Shown: positions 38,538-46,319 of the stretch, one piece after another
How the letters are laid out: each line of letters opens with the position of its first letter
Position numbering within the stretch: the stretch's first letter is position 1
Assembly: GCF_002086455.1 (NCBI RefSeq)
Contig: NZ_MVHC01000027.1
Span: forward strand, 1 to 46,319
Length of the DNA: 46,319 nucleotides
Direction: 5' to 3'
DNA from: Mycolicibacter algericus DSM 45454
Lineage (GTDB): Bacteria > Actinomycetota > Actinomycetes > Mycobacteriales > Mycobacteriaceae
Program-made: the position numbers and the translations under genes
Notes under the pieces: generated by a model
Databases searched by the model: none
Told to the model about the DNA's origin: nothing
What the model saw: only the letters and a program-made list of their open reading frames with translations

Positions 38538-39422
38538 CTATACGACCTGGGCTCCCGGAGTACCCTCCGGTTCGATCGGGGCCGCCTCCAACGGGGTCCG
38601 ACGGGAGCGGCGCAGCCGGCGCTCGAGCGCGGTGGCGCCTGCCGACATCGCCAGGTTTCCGCTGATCATCAGCGCCGCGATTACCAGCAGGGCGGGCAGG
38701 TAATTGCTGTACTGGGACCCGACCACCGTGCCCTGGCGCACCATCTCCACGAAGGTGATCTGGTAGCCGATCGCGGTGTCCTTCAGCGCCACCACCAGTT
38801 GTGACACCAGCACCGGCAGCATCGCGGTGACGGCCTGCGGCAGGAGCACCAGTCGCATCGAGCCGCCCCAGCTCAGCCCCAGTGCGGCGGCCGCCTCGGA
38901 CTGCCCGCGGGGCAGGGCGTGCACACCGGCTCGAACGATCTCGGCGATGACGGCACCGTTGTACAGCGTCAGGCCGGTCACCACCCCGGCCAACGCGAGC
39001 TGCTGTGGCGGAAACGCGTTGAGCACGCCGTAGACGAAGTAGGCGAAGATCATCATGATCAGCACCGGGATCGCCCGGAAGAACTCCACCAGCACCGCGC
39101 AACACCAGCGGACCGGCCGGATGCTCGACAGCCGGCCGACGCCGAGGCTCACACCGAGTACCAGGGCCAGCCCGATGGCCCAGGCCGCCGCGGTCAGGGT
39201 GCCCGTCACCCCGGGCAGCACGTAGGTCCGCCACAGGTCGGCGGTCAAAAACGGTGTCCACTTCTCCGCGGCCAGCTGGCCCTTGGCCGACAGCCGTGAA
39301 TACACCAGCCAGCCCAGCAACGCCACGGTCAGCACGGTCGCCACCGATATGGCGTGGTGGCGGACGCGGGCCCGCGGCCCGGGTGCATCGAACAGTACGG
39401 TCGCGTGTGCCGCCGACCTCAT
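38538..39422 (-). CDS. gluD: Glutamate-type ABC transporter permease (GluD-like)
   Basis: 294 residues. Polar amino-acid ABC permease with about 5-6 membrane segments and the inner-membrane signature EAAAALGLSWGGSMRLVLLPQAV that contacts the ATPase. The longer N-terminus (about 70 residues before the core) and Arg-rich C-terminus resemble corynebacterial GluD. GTPTLTAAA-type start of the permease domain reads GVTGTLTAAAWAIGLALVLG. The start overlaps the gluC stop by four bases. Confidence 0.9.
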   Translation of the reverse strand: MRSAAHATVLFDAPGPRARVRHHAISVATVLTVALLGWLVYSRLSAKGQLAAEKWTPFLTADLWRTYVLPGVTGTLTAAAWAIGLALVLGVSLGVGRLSSIRPVRWCCAVLVEFFRAIPVLIMMIFAYFVYGVLNAFPPQQLALAGVVTGLTLYNGAVIAEIVRAGVHALPRGQSEAAAALGLSWGGSMRLVLLPQAVTAMLPVLVSQLVVALKDTAIGYQITFVEMVRQGTVVGSQYSNYLPALLVIAALMISGNLAMSAGATALERRLRRSRRTPLEAAPIEPEGTPGAQVV

Positions 39423-40096
39423 CGCGACACCGCCCAGCGCCGGCCCAGATACCCGAACAACAGCCCCAGCGGCAGGGTGAGCACCACGAAACCGGCCGCG
39501 AAGATGCCACCCACCGCCATCAGCGCCGCGGTGTTCTCGGTCATCGACTTCATCAGCAGCGCCGCCTCGGCGACCCCGATCGCCGACGCCAGCGTGGTGT
39601 TCTTCGTCAACGCGATCAGCACCGATCCCAGCGGGATGATCACCGCCCGAAAAGCCTGGGGTAACAAGATGATCCGCAGATTCTGGCTGAAGCTCAGCCC
39701 CAGTGACCGGGCGGCCTCGGCCTGGCCGATCCCCACCGTGTTGACGCCGGAACGCAACGCCTCACACACGAACGACGCCGTGTACACGCCCAATCCGAGC
39801 ACCGCCAGCCGGAAATTGCTGTCGTCGACCGACGTCGGCGAATGCGGATCGGTCAGCGTCACCCCCAGCGTCTGGGCCAGGCCGAATGAGCACAGCAGCA
39901 ACAGCAGGGTCAGCGGCGTGTTGCGCAGCAGATGAACGTAAGCCGCACCCAGCCACCGCAGCGCCGGAACCGGAGCCAGCCGCATCGCCGCCAACCCGGT
40001 GCCCAGCAGCAGCGCCAAGCCGCCCGACAGCAACGCCAACTCGACCGTGACGGTGAACGCCTCGACAATCTGTCCCCGGTACTCGGCGAATATCAT
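39419..40096 (-). CDS. gluC: Glutamate-type ABC transporter permease (GluC-like)
   Basis: 225 residues. Second permease of the importer, about five membrane segments, starting at AFTVTVELALLSGGLALLLG, with HLLRNTPLTLLLLL and the coupling motif EAARSLGLSFSQNLRIILLPQAF. ATG 40096 overlaps the stop of the binding-protein gene by four bases. Probably forms a heterodimer with the GluD-like protein. Confidence 0.92.
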   Translation of the reverse strand: MIFAEYRGQIVEAFTVTVELALLSGGLALLLGTGLAAMRLAPVPALRWLGAAYVHLLRNTPLTLLLLLCSFGLAQTLGVTLTDPHSPTSVDDSNFRLAVLGLGVYTASFVCEALRSGVNTVGIGQAEAARSLGLSFSQNLRIILLPQAFRAVIIPLGSVLIALTKNTTLASAIGVAEAALLMKSMTENTAALMAVGGIFAAGFVVLTLPLGLLFGYLGRRWAVSR

Positions 40097-40914
40097 CGCG
40101 CGACCGGCGGGGGGTCGGGCACCGCGAAGCCGGCGCCGCCGAAGTTGTCGATGAACGCCGCCCGCCACGAGCCGTCGCGCTCCATCTGCTCGATGGCGTC
40201 GTTGATCCGGTGTCGCAGGCCGTCGTTGCCCTTGCGCACGCCGATCCCGTACTCCTCCCGCGAAAACCGTTCGCCGACCAGCTTGAACGCACCGGGGCTC
40301 TGGGCGGCATAGCCGGCCAGGATCACGTCATCGGTGGTCACCGCGTCGATGGCGTCGTTTCGCAAGGCTTCCACGCACGCCGAGTAGGTGTCGTAGCGCT
40401 GCAACTGCACCCCCGGATAGCGGTCCTTGATGCGTTGGGCAGGAGTGGATCCCGACACCGAACACAACTTCTTGTGGCGTTGCAGCGACGCCGTGCCGGT
40501 GATGTCGCTGTTGTCGGCCCGCACCAACAGCGACTGCCCGGCCAGCAGGTAGGGCCCGGCGAAGTCGACCTTCTCCAGTCGCGAATCGGTGATCGAATAG
40601 GTGGCCACCACATAGTCCACCTGACCGTTGCGCAGCAGCATCTCGCGTTGGCCGGACGGCGCTTCGAGCCAGGTGATGCGCTCAGTCGGGTAGCCCAACC
40701 GCCCGGCGACGTAGCGGGCCACGTCGACGTCGAACCCGCTGAGCGTGCCGTCGGGTCTTTTGACGCTCAACCCGGGCTGGTCGAACTTGACACCGATGGT
40801 GATCTTGTCGCTGTCGTGGGCAGTGCACGCCGCGGCGAGCACAGCCAGGGCGGACCCCGCCGCCGTCACGGCACAAAGCTGTGCCAGCCGGTGCAACAGC
40901 CGCCTGACCAGCAT
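40093..40914 (-). CDS. gluB: Glutamate-binding lipoprotein (GluB-like)
   Basis: 273 residues. Signal peptide with lipobox VLAAAC (Cys30). Solute-binding fold type 3: ITIGVKFDQPGLSVKRPDGTLSGFDVDVARYVAGRLGY, VDYVVATYSITDSRLEKVDFAGPYLLAGQSLLV, VTTDDVILAGYA. The Asp/Arg pattern suits an acidic or polar amino acid; glutamate is inferred from overall resemblance to GluB. It overlaps the ATPase gene by one base and the GluC-like gene by four. Confidence 0.92.
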   Translation of the reverse strand: MLVRRLLHRLAQLCAVTAAGSALAVLAAACTAHDSDKITIGVKFDQPGLSVKRPDGTLSGFDVDVARYVAGRLGYPTERITWLEAPSGQREMLLRNGQVDYVVATYSITDSRLEKVDFAGPYLLAGQSLLVRADNSDITGTASLQRHKKLCSVSGSTPAQRIKDRYPGVQLQRYDTYSACVEALRNDAIDAVTTDDVILAGYAAQSPGAFKLVGERFSREEYGIGVRKGNDGLRHRINDAIEQMERDGSWRAAFIDNFGGAGFAVPDPPPVAR

Positions 40915-41672
40915 CAGTGGTCGAGGACCCGGGCGAGAAAGTCTTTTGCGCGCGCGGACTTCGGCTCACCGAAGAACTCCGCCGGCGGGGCGTCCTCGAC
41001 GATCGTCCCGTCGGCCATGAAGACCACCCGGTCGGCGGCGCGGCGAGCGAAGCCCATCTCGTGGGTCACCACCACCATGGTCATCCCGTCGTCGGCCAGT
41101 GAACTCATCACCGCCAGCACCTCGTTGATCATCTCCGGGTCGAGCGCACTGGTCGGCTCGTCGAACAGCATCACCTTCGGGTTCATCGCCAGCGAACGGG
41201 CGATCGCCACCCGCTGCTGCTGCCCGCCGGACAACTGAGCGGGGTGTTTGCGGGCCTGATCGGCCACCCCGACCCGTTCCAGCAGTGCCATCGCCCGACG
41301 CTGAGCCTGCGCCCGCGGGGTCTTGTGCACCTTCATCGGTGCCAGTGTGACGTTGTCGAGGACCGTCTTGTGGGGAAACAGGTTGAACGACTGGAACACC
41401 ATCCCGACCTGCGCCCGCAACCGGGCCAGTGACGCACCCTCGGCCGGTAACGGCTCGCCGTCGACGGTGATGGTGCCCGAGTCGATGGTCTCGAGTCGGT
41501 TGATGGTGCGGCACAGGGTGGACTTGCCCGAGCCCGACGGACCGAGGATCGCCACCACCTCGCCGCGGGCGACGTCGAGGTTGATGTCGCACAGCACATG
41601 CAGGTCGCCGAAGTACTTGTTGACGTCCCGGATGGCGATCATCGGCACGGGATCCGGCCCGCCGCTGGTCAT
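40914..41672 (-). CDS. gluA: Glutamate-type ABC transporter ATPase (GluA-like)
   Basis: 252 residues. Walker A GPSGSGKST, Q-loop FQSFNLFPH, signature LSGGQQQR, Walker B VMLFDEPTSALDPE and H-loop THEMGF. Energises uptake of a polar amino acid with the three following genes; all four are overlapped or nearly so and form one operon. ATG 41672 has TAGGGT (41686-41681, minus) 8 nt upstream; ATG 41642 gives the shorter MIAIRDVNKYF start seen in homologs. Confidence 0.94.
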   Translation of the reverse strand: MTSGGPDPVPMIAIRDVNKYFGDLHVLCDINLDVARGEVVAILGPSGSGKSTLCRTINRLETIDSGTITVDGEPLPAEGASLARLRAQVGMVFQSFNLFPHKTVLDNVTLAPMKVHKTPRAQAQRRAMALLERVGVADQARKHPAQLSGGQQQRVAIARSLAMNPKVMLFDEPTSALDPEMINEVLAVMSSLADDGMTMVVVTHEMGFARRAADRVVFMADGTIVEDAPPAEFFGEPKSARAKDFLARVLDH

Positions 41673-41680
41673 GGCATCCG

Positions 41681-41686
41681 ACCCTA
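41681..41686 (-). promoter_or_regulatory. -10 hexamer of gluABCD operon
   Basis: TAGGGT on the minus strand, 8 nt before ATG 41672; slightly longer gap than the other leaderless cases. Confidence 0.4.
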
Positions 41687-41757
41687 CCGATGCGGTGTTG
41701 GCGGTTGTATCCCCGTCCGCGGGTCAATCCGATCGGTCCGGCCGAGGCCGGCCGCCG

Positions 41758-41763
41758 TACCAT
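41758..41763 (+). promoter_or_regulatory. -10 hexamer of leaderless miaB
   Basis: TACCAT, 7 nt before GTG 41771. Confidence 0.5.
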
Positions 41764-41770
41764 AGGCCGG

Positions 41771-43237
41771 GTGAGTTCGCCGGTGATTTCCGAACAGCTG
41801 CGCACCTATGAGGTGCGCACCTACGGCTGCCAGATGAATGTTCACGACTCCGAACGCATCGCCGGCATGCTGGAGGCGGCCGGTTACCGCCGCGCCGCCG
41901 CGGGCACCGACGCCGACCTGGTGGTCTTCAACACCTGCGCGGTGCGGGAGAACGCCGACAACAAGCTCTACGGCAACCTGAGCCACCTGGCGCCGAACAA
42001 GCGCAGCAACCCGGACATGCAGATCGCCGTCGGCGGCTGCCTGGCCCAGAAAGACAAGGACGGCGTGCTGAGCCGGGCACCGTGGGTGGACGTCGTGTTC
42101 GGCACCCATAACCTGGGGTCGCTGCCGGTGCTGCTGGAACGGGCCCGTCACAACCGCCAGGCGCAGGTCGAGATCGTCGAGTCGCTGCGGGAGTTCCCGT
42201 CATCGTTGCCGGCCGCGCGGGAATCGGCCTACGCGGCCTGGGTTTCCATCTCCGTCGGCTGCAACAACAGCTGCACGTTCTGCATCGTGCCGTCGCTGCG
42301 GGGCCGCGAGGTCGACCGAAGCCCCGACGACATCCTCGCCGAAGTTCGGGCGCTTGCCGATCAGGGCGTTCTCGAGGTGACGCTGCTGGGCCAGAACGTC
42401 AACGCCTACGGCGTCTCGTTCGCCGACCCGGAACTGCCGCGCGACCGGGGGGCGTTCGCATCGCTGCTGCGGGCCTGCGGGGACATCGACGGGCTGGAGC
42501 GGGTCCGGTTCACCTCGCCGCATCCGGCCGAGTTCACCGACGACGTCATCGAGGCGATGGCGCAGACCCGCAACGTCTGTCCCACGCTGCACATGCCGCT
42601 GCAGTCCGGCTCCGATGTGGTGCTGCGGGCGATGCGTCGCTCCTACCGGGCCGAGCGCTACCTGGGGATCCTCGACCGGGTGCGGGCCGCCATCCCGGAC
42701 GCGGCGATCACCACCGACCTGATCGTCGGGTTCCCGGGCGAGACCGAACGGGATTTCGACGACACCCTCGAGGTGGTACGGGCCGCCCGATTCGCTGCCG
42801 CGTTCACCTTCCAATACTCCAAGCGTCCCGGAACACCGGCCGCGGAGCTGCCCGACCAGCTGCCCAAAGAGGTTGTCCAGCAACGCTATGACCGCTTGGT
42901 GGACCTCCAGGAGGAGATCTCATTGGCCGAGAACCGGGCACAGGTCGGGCGCACCGTCGAGGTGCTCGTCGCGGTCGGGGAGGGGCGCAAGGACGCCCAG
43001 ACGGCGCGGATGAGCGGTCGGGCCCGCGACGGCCGGTTGGTGCACTTCGTGCCCGGCGGTGCCGACGTGCGTCCCGGTGACGTGGTGACCACGACGGTGA
43101 CCGGCGCCGCACCGCACCACCTGCTGGCCGACGGGCCGCTGCACAGTCATCGCCGCACCCGGGCGGGCGACCGCCACGCCGGCCCCCCACCCGGTGTCGG
43201 GCTGGGCATGCCGAAGATGCCGGGGGCGGTGCGATGA
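41771..43237 (+). CDS. miaB: tRNA-2-methylthio-N6-isopentenyladenosine synthase MiaB
   Basis: 488 residues. N-terminal UPF0004 domain with three cluster cysteines (TYGCQMN, FNTCAVRE, GGCLAQ), radical-SAM motif CNNSCTFC (Cys164, 168, 171), and a C-terminal TRAM domain (GRTVEVLVAVGEG to PGDVVTTTVTGA). Methylthiolates A37 of tRNAs reading UNN codons, using two [4Fe-4S] clusters. GTG 41771 is supported by the leaderless -10. The stop overlaps the ATG of the next gene (ATGA). Confidence 0.95.
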   Translation: MSSPVISEQLRTYEVRTYGCQMNVHDSERIAGMLEAAGYRRAAAGTDADLVVFNTCAVRENADNKLYGNLSHLAPNKRSNPDMQIAVGGCLAQKDKDGVLSRAPWVDVVFGTHNLGSLPVLLERARHNRQAQVEIVESLREFPSSLPAARESAYAAWVSISVGCNNSCTFCIVPSLRGREVDRSPDDILAEVRALADQGVLEVTLLGQNVNAYGVSFADPELPRDRGAFASLLRACGDIDGLERVRFTSPHPAEFTDDVIEAMAQTRNVCPTLHMPLQSGSDVVLRAMRRSYRAERYLGILDRVRAAIPDAAITTDLIVGFPGETERDFDDTLEVVRAARFAAAFTFQYSKRPGTPAAELPDQLPKEVVQQRYDRLVDLQEEISLAENRAQVGRTVEVLVAVGEGRKDAQTARMSGRARDGRLVHFVPGGADVRPGDVVTTTVTGAAPHHLLADGPLHSHRRTRAGDRHAGPPPGVGLGMPKMPGAVR

Positions 43238-43830
43238 GCGGTCACGGCGGCAACCCGGACGACTTCGAGGCTTATCGGGCCGACATCGAGGCCGCGGAGC
43301 GGCGCGTCGCCAGCGAAATCGACCCCGGCGGCAGGGGACTGGTCGTCTCGATCGCTGTCTTCGTGCTGCTGGCGTCGTTTCTGCTGCCGCATACCGGAAC
43401 CGTGCGGGGCTGGGATGTGTTGTTCGCGGCCAACGGTTCCGACGAAGCGCTCGTGACGCTGCCGTCGCGGCTGTTCATGTGGCTGGCGCTGGTGTTCGGT
43501 GTCGGGTTCTCGATGCTGGCGCTGATGACCCGGCGCTGGACGGTGGCCTGGGTGGCGCTGGCTGGCTCGGCGGTGGCCAGCGTGGCCGGACTGCTGGCCG
43601 TATGGTCGCGGCAGACCGTGATGCAAGGCCATCCGGGCCCCGGCTTCGGACTGATCCTGTGCTGGCTCACGGTGATCGTGCTGACGTTTCACTGGGCTCG
43701 ACTGGTGTGGTCGCGCACCGCGGTGCAACTGGCCGCCGAGGAAGAGCGGCGCCGACGCACCGCGCAGCGCCAGCCCCGCGGACTGCTGGACGACATCAAG
43801 CGTCCGGACGACCGGCCGCCCGGCGAGTGA
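43234..43830 (+). CDS. Conserved membrane protein (Rv2732c-like)
   Basis: 198 residues. Acidic N-terminus, four membrane segments (about residues 36-52, 75-97, 103-124 and 131-150), then a basic tail RRRRTAQRQPRGLLDDIKRPDD. Same position after miaB as Rv2732c in M. tuberculosis. Function unknown. ATG 43234 overlaps the miaB stop by four bases, so co-translation is expected. Confidence 0.88.
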   Translation: MSGHGGNPDDFEAYRADIEAAERRVASEIDPGGRGLVVSIAVFVLLASFLLPHTGTVRGWDVLFAANGSDEALVTLPSRLFMWLALVFGVGFSMLALMTRRWTVAWVALAGSAVASVAGLLAVWSRQTVMQGHPGPGFGLILCWLTVIVLTFHWARLVWSRTAVQLAAEEERRRRTAQRQPRGLLDDIKRPDDRPPGE

Positions 43831-44532
43831 CCGGCGGCGCCCCCGGCCGTCGTGGCTTCCCCGATAGGCCTGGGCGCGCAGTGCCGCCAGCCACCGGGGA
43901 CGCAGGACCACCCCCGGCGCGGTGTTCACGATCGGGTCGAACGACACGTCGTGGCACGCCCCGTGGCACTGATCCAGGCCGGTGAGCACCAGATCGGCCA
44001 ACGGACGAAAGTCCCCCGTGCCGTGGGCCTGGTCGAGTTCGAAGCAGACCCGGCCCCGCTCGATCTCGCGCCGCATGCTGCCCAGCGCCAAGCCGTAGCC
44101 GTGCACCGACGTGACCAACCGGGCGCGTAGCCACCACGTGGCTTCCCGATAGCCCAGCGGCATGAGCGTGGTCATGGTCAGGCCCGCCCATGACAGCACC
44201 GGGCGCAGCCCCAGCGCGCGGCCGAACACCCCCGAACCCGCCGACACCAGCAGAATGTCCCAGCAGTCCGGATCGTGCTGCGAGAAGGGCACCCGCAGGG
44301 CCAATCCGACGGCATCGGGCGCCGCGCCGGGAGTGCCTACACCCTTGGAAACACGAGCGACGACGGCCGACGACCCCACCGGCAGACCCTCGTCGGCCGG
44401 TGCGACCCGGTCCAGGAAGCCGGTCGCCAGTACGCCCGACGGATGAAACAACCGACGGTGCCGCGCGGCGGCCCCCCAGCGGAACACCCGCGCGGCGGGG
44501 CCGGTCAGCGCCGCGGCACGTCTCCGCGCCAC
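43796..44532 (-). CDS. Catalase-fold (haem catalase-like) protein, 3' end disturbed
   Basis: About 230 conserved residues from GTG 44532: LFHPSGVLATGFLDRVAP, AVVARVSKGVGTPGAAPDAVGLALRVP, WDILLVSAG, SWAGLTMTTLMPLGY, FELDQAHGTGDFRPLADLVL and DVSFDPIVNTAPGVVLRPRWLAALRAQAYRGSHDGR. This resembles the catalase-like superfamily, sometimes annotated phosphodiesterase in mycobacteria. The conserved part ends near 43843, but the frame has no stop there: as written it stays open to 43147, running antisense through the entire Rv2732c-like gene. A one-base slip at the five-C run 43840-43844 would end it at 43796, the end given here. It overlaps the SRPBCC gene by 28 bases. Confidence 0.6.
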
Positions 44533-44963
44533 GCGCCGGTCTCCGCGGGTTGGTTCTCGATGAAGTCCTTGAACCGCCTGAGATCCGAGTGGACCCGGTG
44601 GTCGAGGATGTTGAGTTTGTCGGCGACGTTCTCCACGACGCCTTCCGGGTCGATGTCCATCTGGGTGGTCACCCGGGTGGTGCCCTCATCGATCTTGTGG
44701 AAGGTCACCACGCCGCCGTGCCGGGGACCGGTGTCGGATCGCCAGGCCACCCGTTCCTCGGGATGCTGCTCGGTGATGGTGGCGTCGAACTCCCGGGTCG
44801 CGGGCCCGACCTTGATCGTCCAGTGCAGGTGGGTGTCGTCGCGCTGTTCGACGCGCTCGACGCCCTCCATGAACTGCGGGAACGATTCGAACTGGGTCCA
44901 CTGGTTGTAGACCGTCCGGATCGGCCGCTCGACGTCGAGAGCTGCGGTGATATTGCTGGCCAT
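44505..44963 (-). CDS. SRPBCC (polyketide cyclase/dehydrase-like) family protein
   Basis: 152 residues. START/Bet v1-like fold: ALDVERPIRTVYNQWTQFESFPQFMEGVERVEQRDD, HWTIKVGPATREFDATITEQHPEERVAWRS, then VTTQMDIDPEGVVENVADKL and a C-terminal helix LRRFKDFIENQ. Such proteins bind hydrophobic ligands and are common in stress operons; no ligand can be assigned. ATG 44963 follows a GGGGGGAAG. First gene of a pair with the catalase-like gene. Confidence 0.9.
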   Translation of the reverse strand: MASNITAALDVERPIRTVYNQWTQFESFPQFMEGVERVEQRDDTHLHWTIKVGPATREFDATITEQHPEERVAWRSDTGPRHGGVVTFHKIDEGTTRVTTQMDIDPEGVVENVADKLNILDHRVHSDLRRFKDFIENQPAETGAWRGDVPRR

Positions 44964-45037
44964 ACTTCCCCCCAGGTGAGATGGTCGTTGTCACCAAGGG
45001 GTTAACCCGGCCTACCCGGCCGCCAAACATCGGTGGG

Positions 45038-46319
45038 TCAGCGCCGGTTGAGTGCCTGCTCGGCGGCTTGGGCCCATTGCCGCCACTGTTCGGCGCTGGC
45101 GCTGGCCTCGGCGGCCTCCTTGTCGCGGCCGGCCGCCTGCGCCTTCTCCGCCTGGCGTTCGAATTGCTCAGCGCGGGTACGGAACTGGGCGGCGCGCGCC
45201 TGCGCTTCGGGGTCCACACCGGCGGCGTCGGCGGCCGCGCCGGCGTCGCGGATCTTCTTCTCCACGGCACGCAGCCGCCGCTCCAGGTCGGCAGAGCGCT
45301 CGCGGGGGACCTTGCCGATCTCGTCCCACTTGTTCACGATCGAGCGCAGCGCGCTGCGCGCCGCATTCTGATTGGTCGGGTCGATCCGCTCGGCGTCGGC
45401 AAGCAGTGCCTCCTTCGCCGTGGCATTGGCCACCAGTTCGGCGTCGCGTTCGGCGTTGGCGGCGTTTCGAGCGCTGAAGAAGGTGTCCTGGGCGGCCTTG
45501 AACCGCTGCCACAGCGCCTCGTCGGCGTCCTTGGTCGTCCGCCCGGCCGCCTTCCAGGTGGTGAGCAACTCCCGGAATGCGGCGCTGGTGGCGGCCCAGT
45601 CGGTGGAGCCGGCCAGCTCCTCGGCCCGCTTGCACAACCGTTCCTTGTCCTCGCGTGCCCCCGCTCGCCCGCGGTCCAGATCGGCGAAGTGCGAACCGCG
45701 CCGCCGGTTGAAGCCGTCTCGGGCCGCGGCATAACGCTTCCACAGCGCGTCATCGGTCTTGCGGTCCAGGCCGGTGATCGTGCGCCACTCCTCGAGGATG
45801 GCCCGCAACCGGTCGCCGGCGGCTTTCCACTGCGTCGAGTTCGCGGCCAGCTCCTCGGCCTCGGCGGCAAGGGCCTCCTTGCGGGCGGTCGCCGCGGCCC
45901 GCTGCTCGTCACGCTGCGCCCGATTGGCCGCGGCGACGGCGTCGGCACGCTCGCCGACCGCGGTGACCCGCGCCGCCAGCGCGTCGATGTCGCCGAGCAC
46001 GTTCGCCGTCGGCAACGACTCGGCCAGCGCCGCCGCGGATGCCTTGATCTTGCGCGCGTCGCCGCTCCCGGAGACCAGTCGTTCCTCGAGCAGGGCGACC
46101 TCGGTGCTCAGATCATCGAATCGCCGACCGAAGTGCGCGAACGCGGCCTCGGGGTCACCGGCCTGCCAGGAGCCGATCTGCCGCTCGCCGGCCGCGGTGA
46201 CCAGCCACACCGTGCCGTCGTCGTCGACCCGCCCGAAGCGGTGCGGATCGGCGCTGGGAGGACCGGTAACGACCGGGGCTGGCCGGGCTCCGGATCTGGG
46301 GCCGGGGCGGGGCCCAGGT
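45038..46319 (-). CDS. DUF349 domain protein (Rv2731-like), 5' end beyond window
   Basis: At least 427 residues; the reading frame is open to the right edge. A Pro/Gly-rich N-terminal segment (PGPRPGPRSGARP) and FGRVDDDGTVWLV precede a long helical region with tandem DUF349 repeats: SRGDRLRAILEEWRTITGLDRKTDDALWKRY, AFRELLTTWKAAGRTTKDADEALWQRF and ALRSIVNKWDEIGKVPRE, each with a conserved Trp-x6-Gly and LW-x-R/KF pattern. The C-terminus is an Ala/Glu coiled coil. Function unknown; positional homolog of Rv2731. GTG 46210 is an internal codon, not the true start. Confidence 0.88.
   Translation of the reverse strand, partial: PGPRPGPRSGARPAPVVTGPPSADPHRFGRVDDDGTVWLVTAAGERQIGSWQAGDPEAAFAHFGRRFDDLSTEVALLEERLVSGSGDARKIKASAAALAESLPTANVLGDIDALAARVTAVGERADAVAAANRAQRDEQRAAATARKEALAAEAEELAANSTQWKAAGDRLRAILEEWRTITGLDRKTDDALWKRYAAARDGFNRRRGSHFADLDRGRAGAREDKERLCKRAEELAGSTDWAATSAAFRELLTTWKAAGRTTKDADEALWQRFKAAQDTFFSARNAANAERDAELVANATAKEALLADAERIDPTNQNAARSALRSIVNKWDEIGKVPRERSADLERRLRAVEKKIRDAGAAADAAGVDPEAQARAAQFRTRAEQFERQAEKAQAAGRDKEAAEASASAEQWRQWAQAAEQALNRR

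Noticed and set aside
44964..45037. SigF-like promoter (GTTT-N16-GGGTTA on the minus strand) and the palindrome GGGTTAACCC at 44999-45008 before the SRPBCC gene.
   Set aside because: The -10 differs from GGGTAT/C and the palindrome is short; too weak to annotate.

Overview
The window is high-GC actinobacterial chromosome and almost certainly mycobacterial. From about 8.3 kb to the right edge the gene order is the one known around recA in Mycobacterium tuberculosis: a Rv2766c-type SDR, dienelactone hydrolase, thyA, dfrA, thyX, dapA, RNase J, the Rv2750/Rv2749 pair, ftsK, argA, pgsA3, clgR, pspA, pspM, ephG, the Rv2739c-type glycosyltransferase, the Rv2738c-type DUF3046 protein, recA, recX, miaB, a Rv2732c-type membrane protein and the Rv2731-type DUF349 protein. 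No protein resembles a plasmid or phage backbone. The species cannot be named from sequence alone. A RecA intein of the M. leprae class points away from the M. tuberculosis complex.

Region 1 (1-11.5 kb) is an accessory catabolic block, all on the + strand. It holds the 3' part of an acyl-CoA ligase with an abnormal 5' edge, a single-chain biotin-dependent acyl-CoA carboxylase, rmuC, a TetR regulator, two SDR oxidoreductases, an ACAD10/11-type acyl-CoA dehydrogenase, an APH-type kinase and an MHS-type transporter. Kinase and dehydrogenase correspond to the two halves of eukaryotic ACAD11, so phosphorylation-dependent catabolism of 4-hydroxyacyl-CoA is a reasonable hypothesis.

Region 2 (11.5-20.3 kb) is core metabolism: dienelactone hydrolase, thyA-dfrA-YcaQ-family gene, thyX, dapA and rnj. 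A stress cassette is inserted between them: mbp1 (CsbD family) and a DoxX-like gene behind a near-perfect SigF promoter, plus a divergent PknH-sensor-type lipoprotein. Region 3 (20.3-29.5 kb) has a mycofactocin-type SDR with an ABM protein, ftsK, a WS/DGAT-family protein with a degenerate active site, a DUF421 protein, argA, pgsA3 and the clgR-pspA-pspM envelope-stress operon with a SigE-type promoter.

Region 4 (29.5-35.4 kb) is variable. It carries a lower-GC two-methyltransferase cassette where M. tuberculosis has pspN and a PE_PGRS gene, then DUF5313, ephG, a glycosyltransferase, DUF3046, and a TetR/DUF2236 divergent pair. Region 5 (35.4-46.3 kb) has recA with a 364-residue intein and two DNA-damage promoter signals, recX, a four-gene glutamate-type ABC importer, miaB, a membrane protein, a catalase-like gene whose 3' end looks broken, an SRPBCC gene and the 3' part of a DUF349 gene.

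Many transcription units show a TANNNT -10 hexamer ending 6-8 nt before the start codon, the mycobacterial signature of leaderless mRNA. I used it, with overlaps and homolog length, to choose starts. No tRNA, rRNA, CRISPR array or insertion sequence was recognised.
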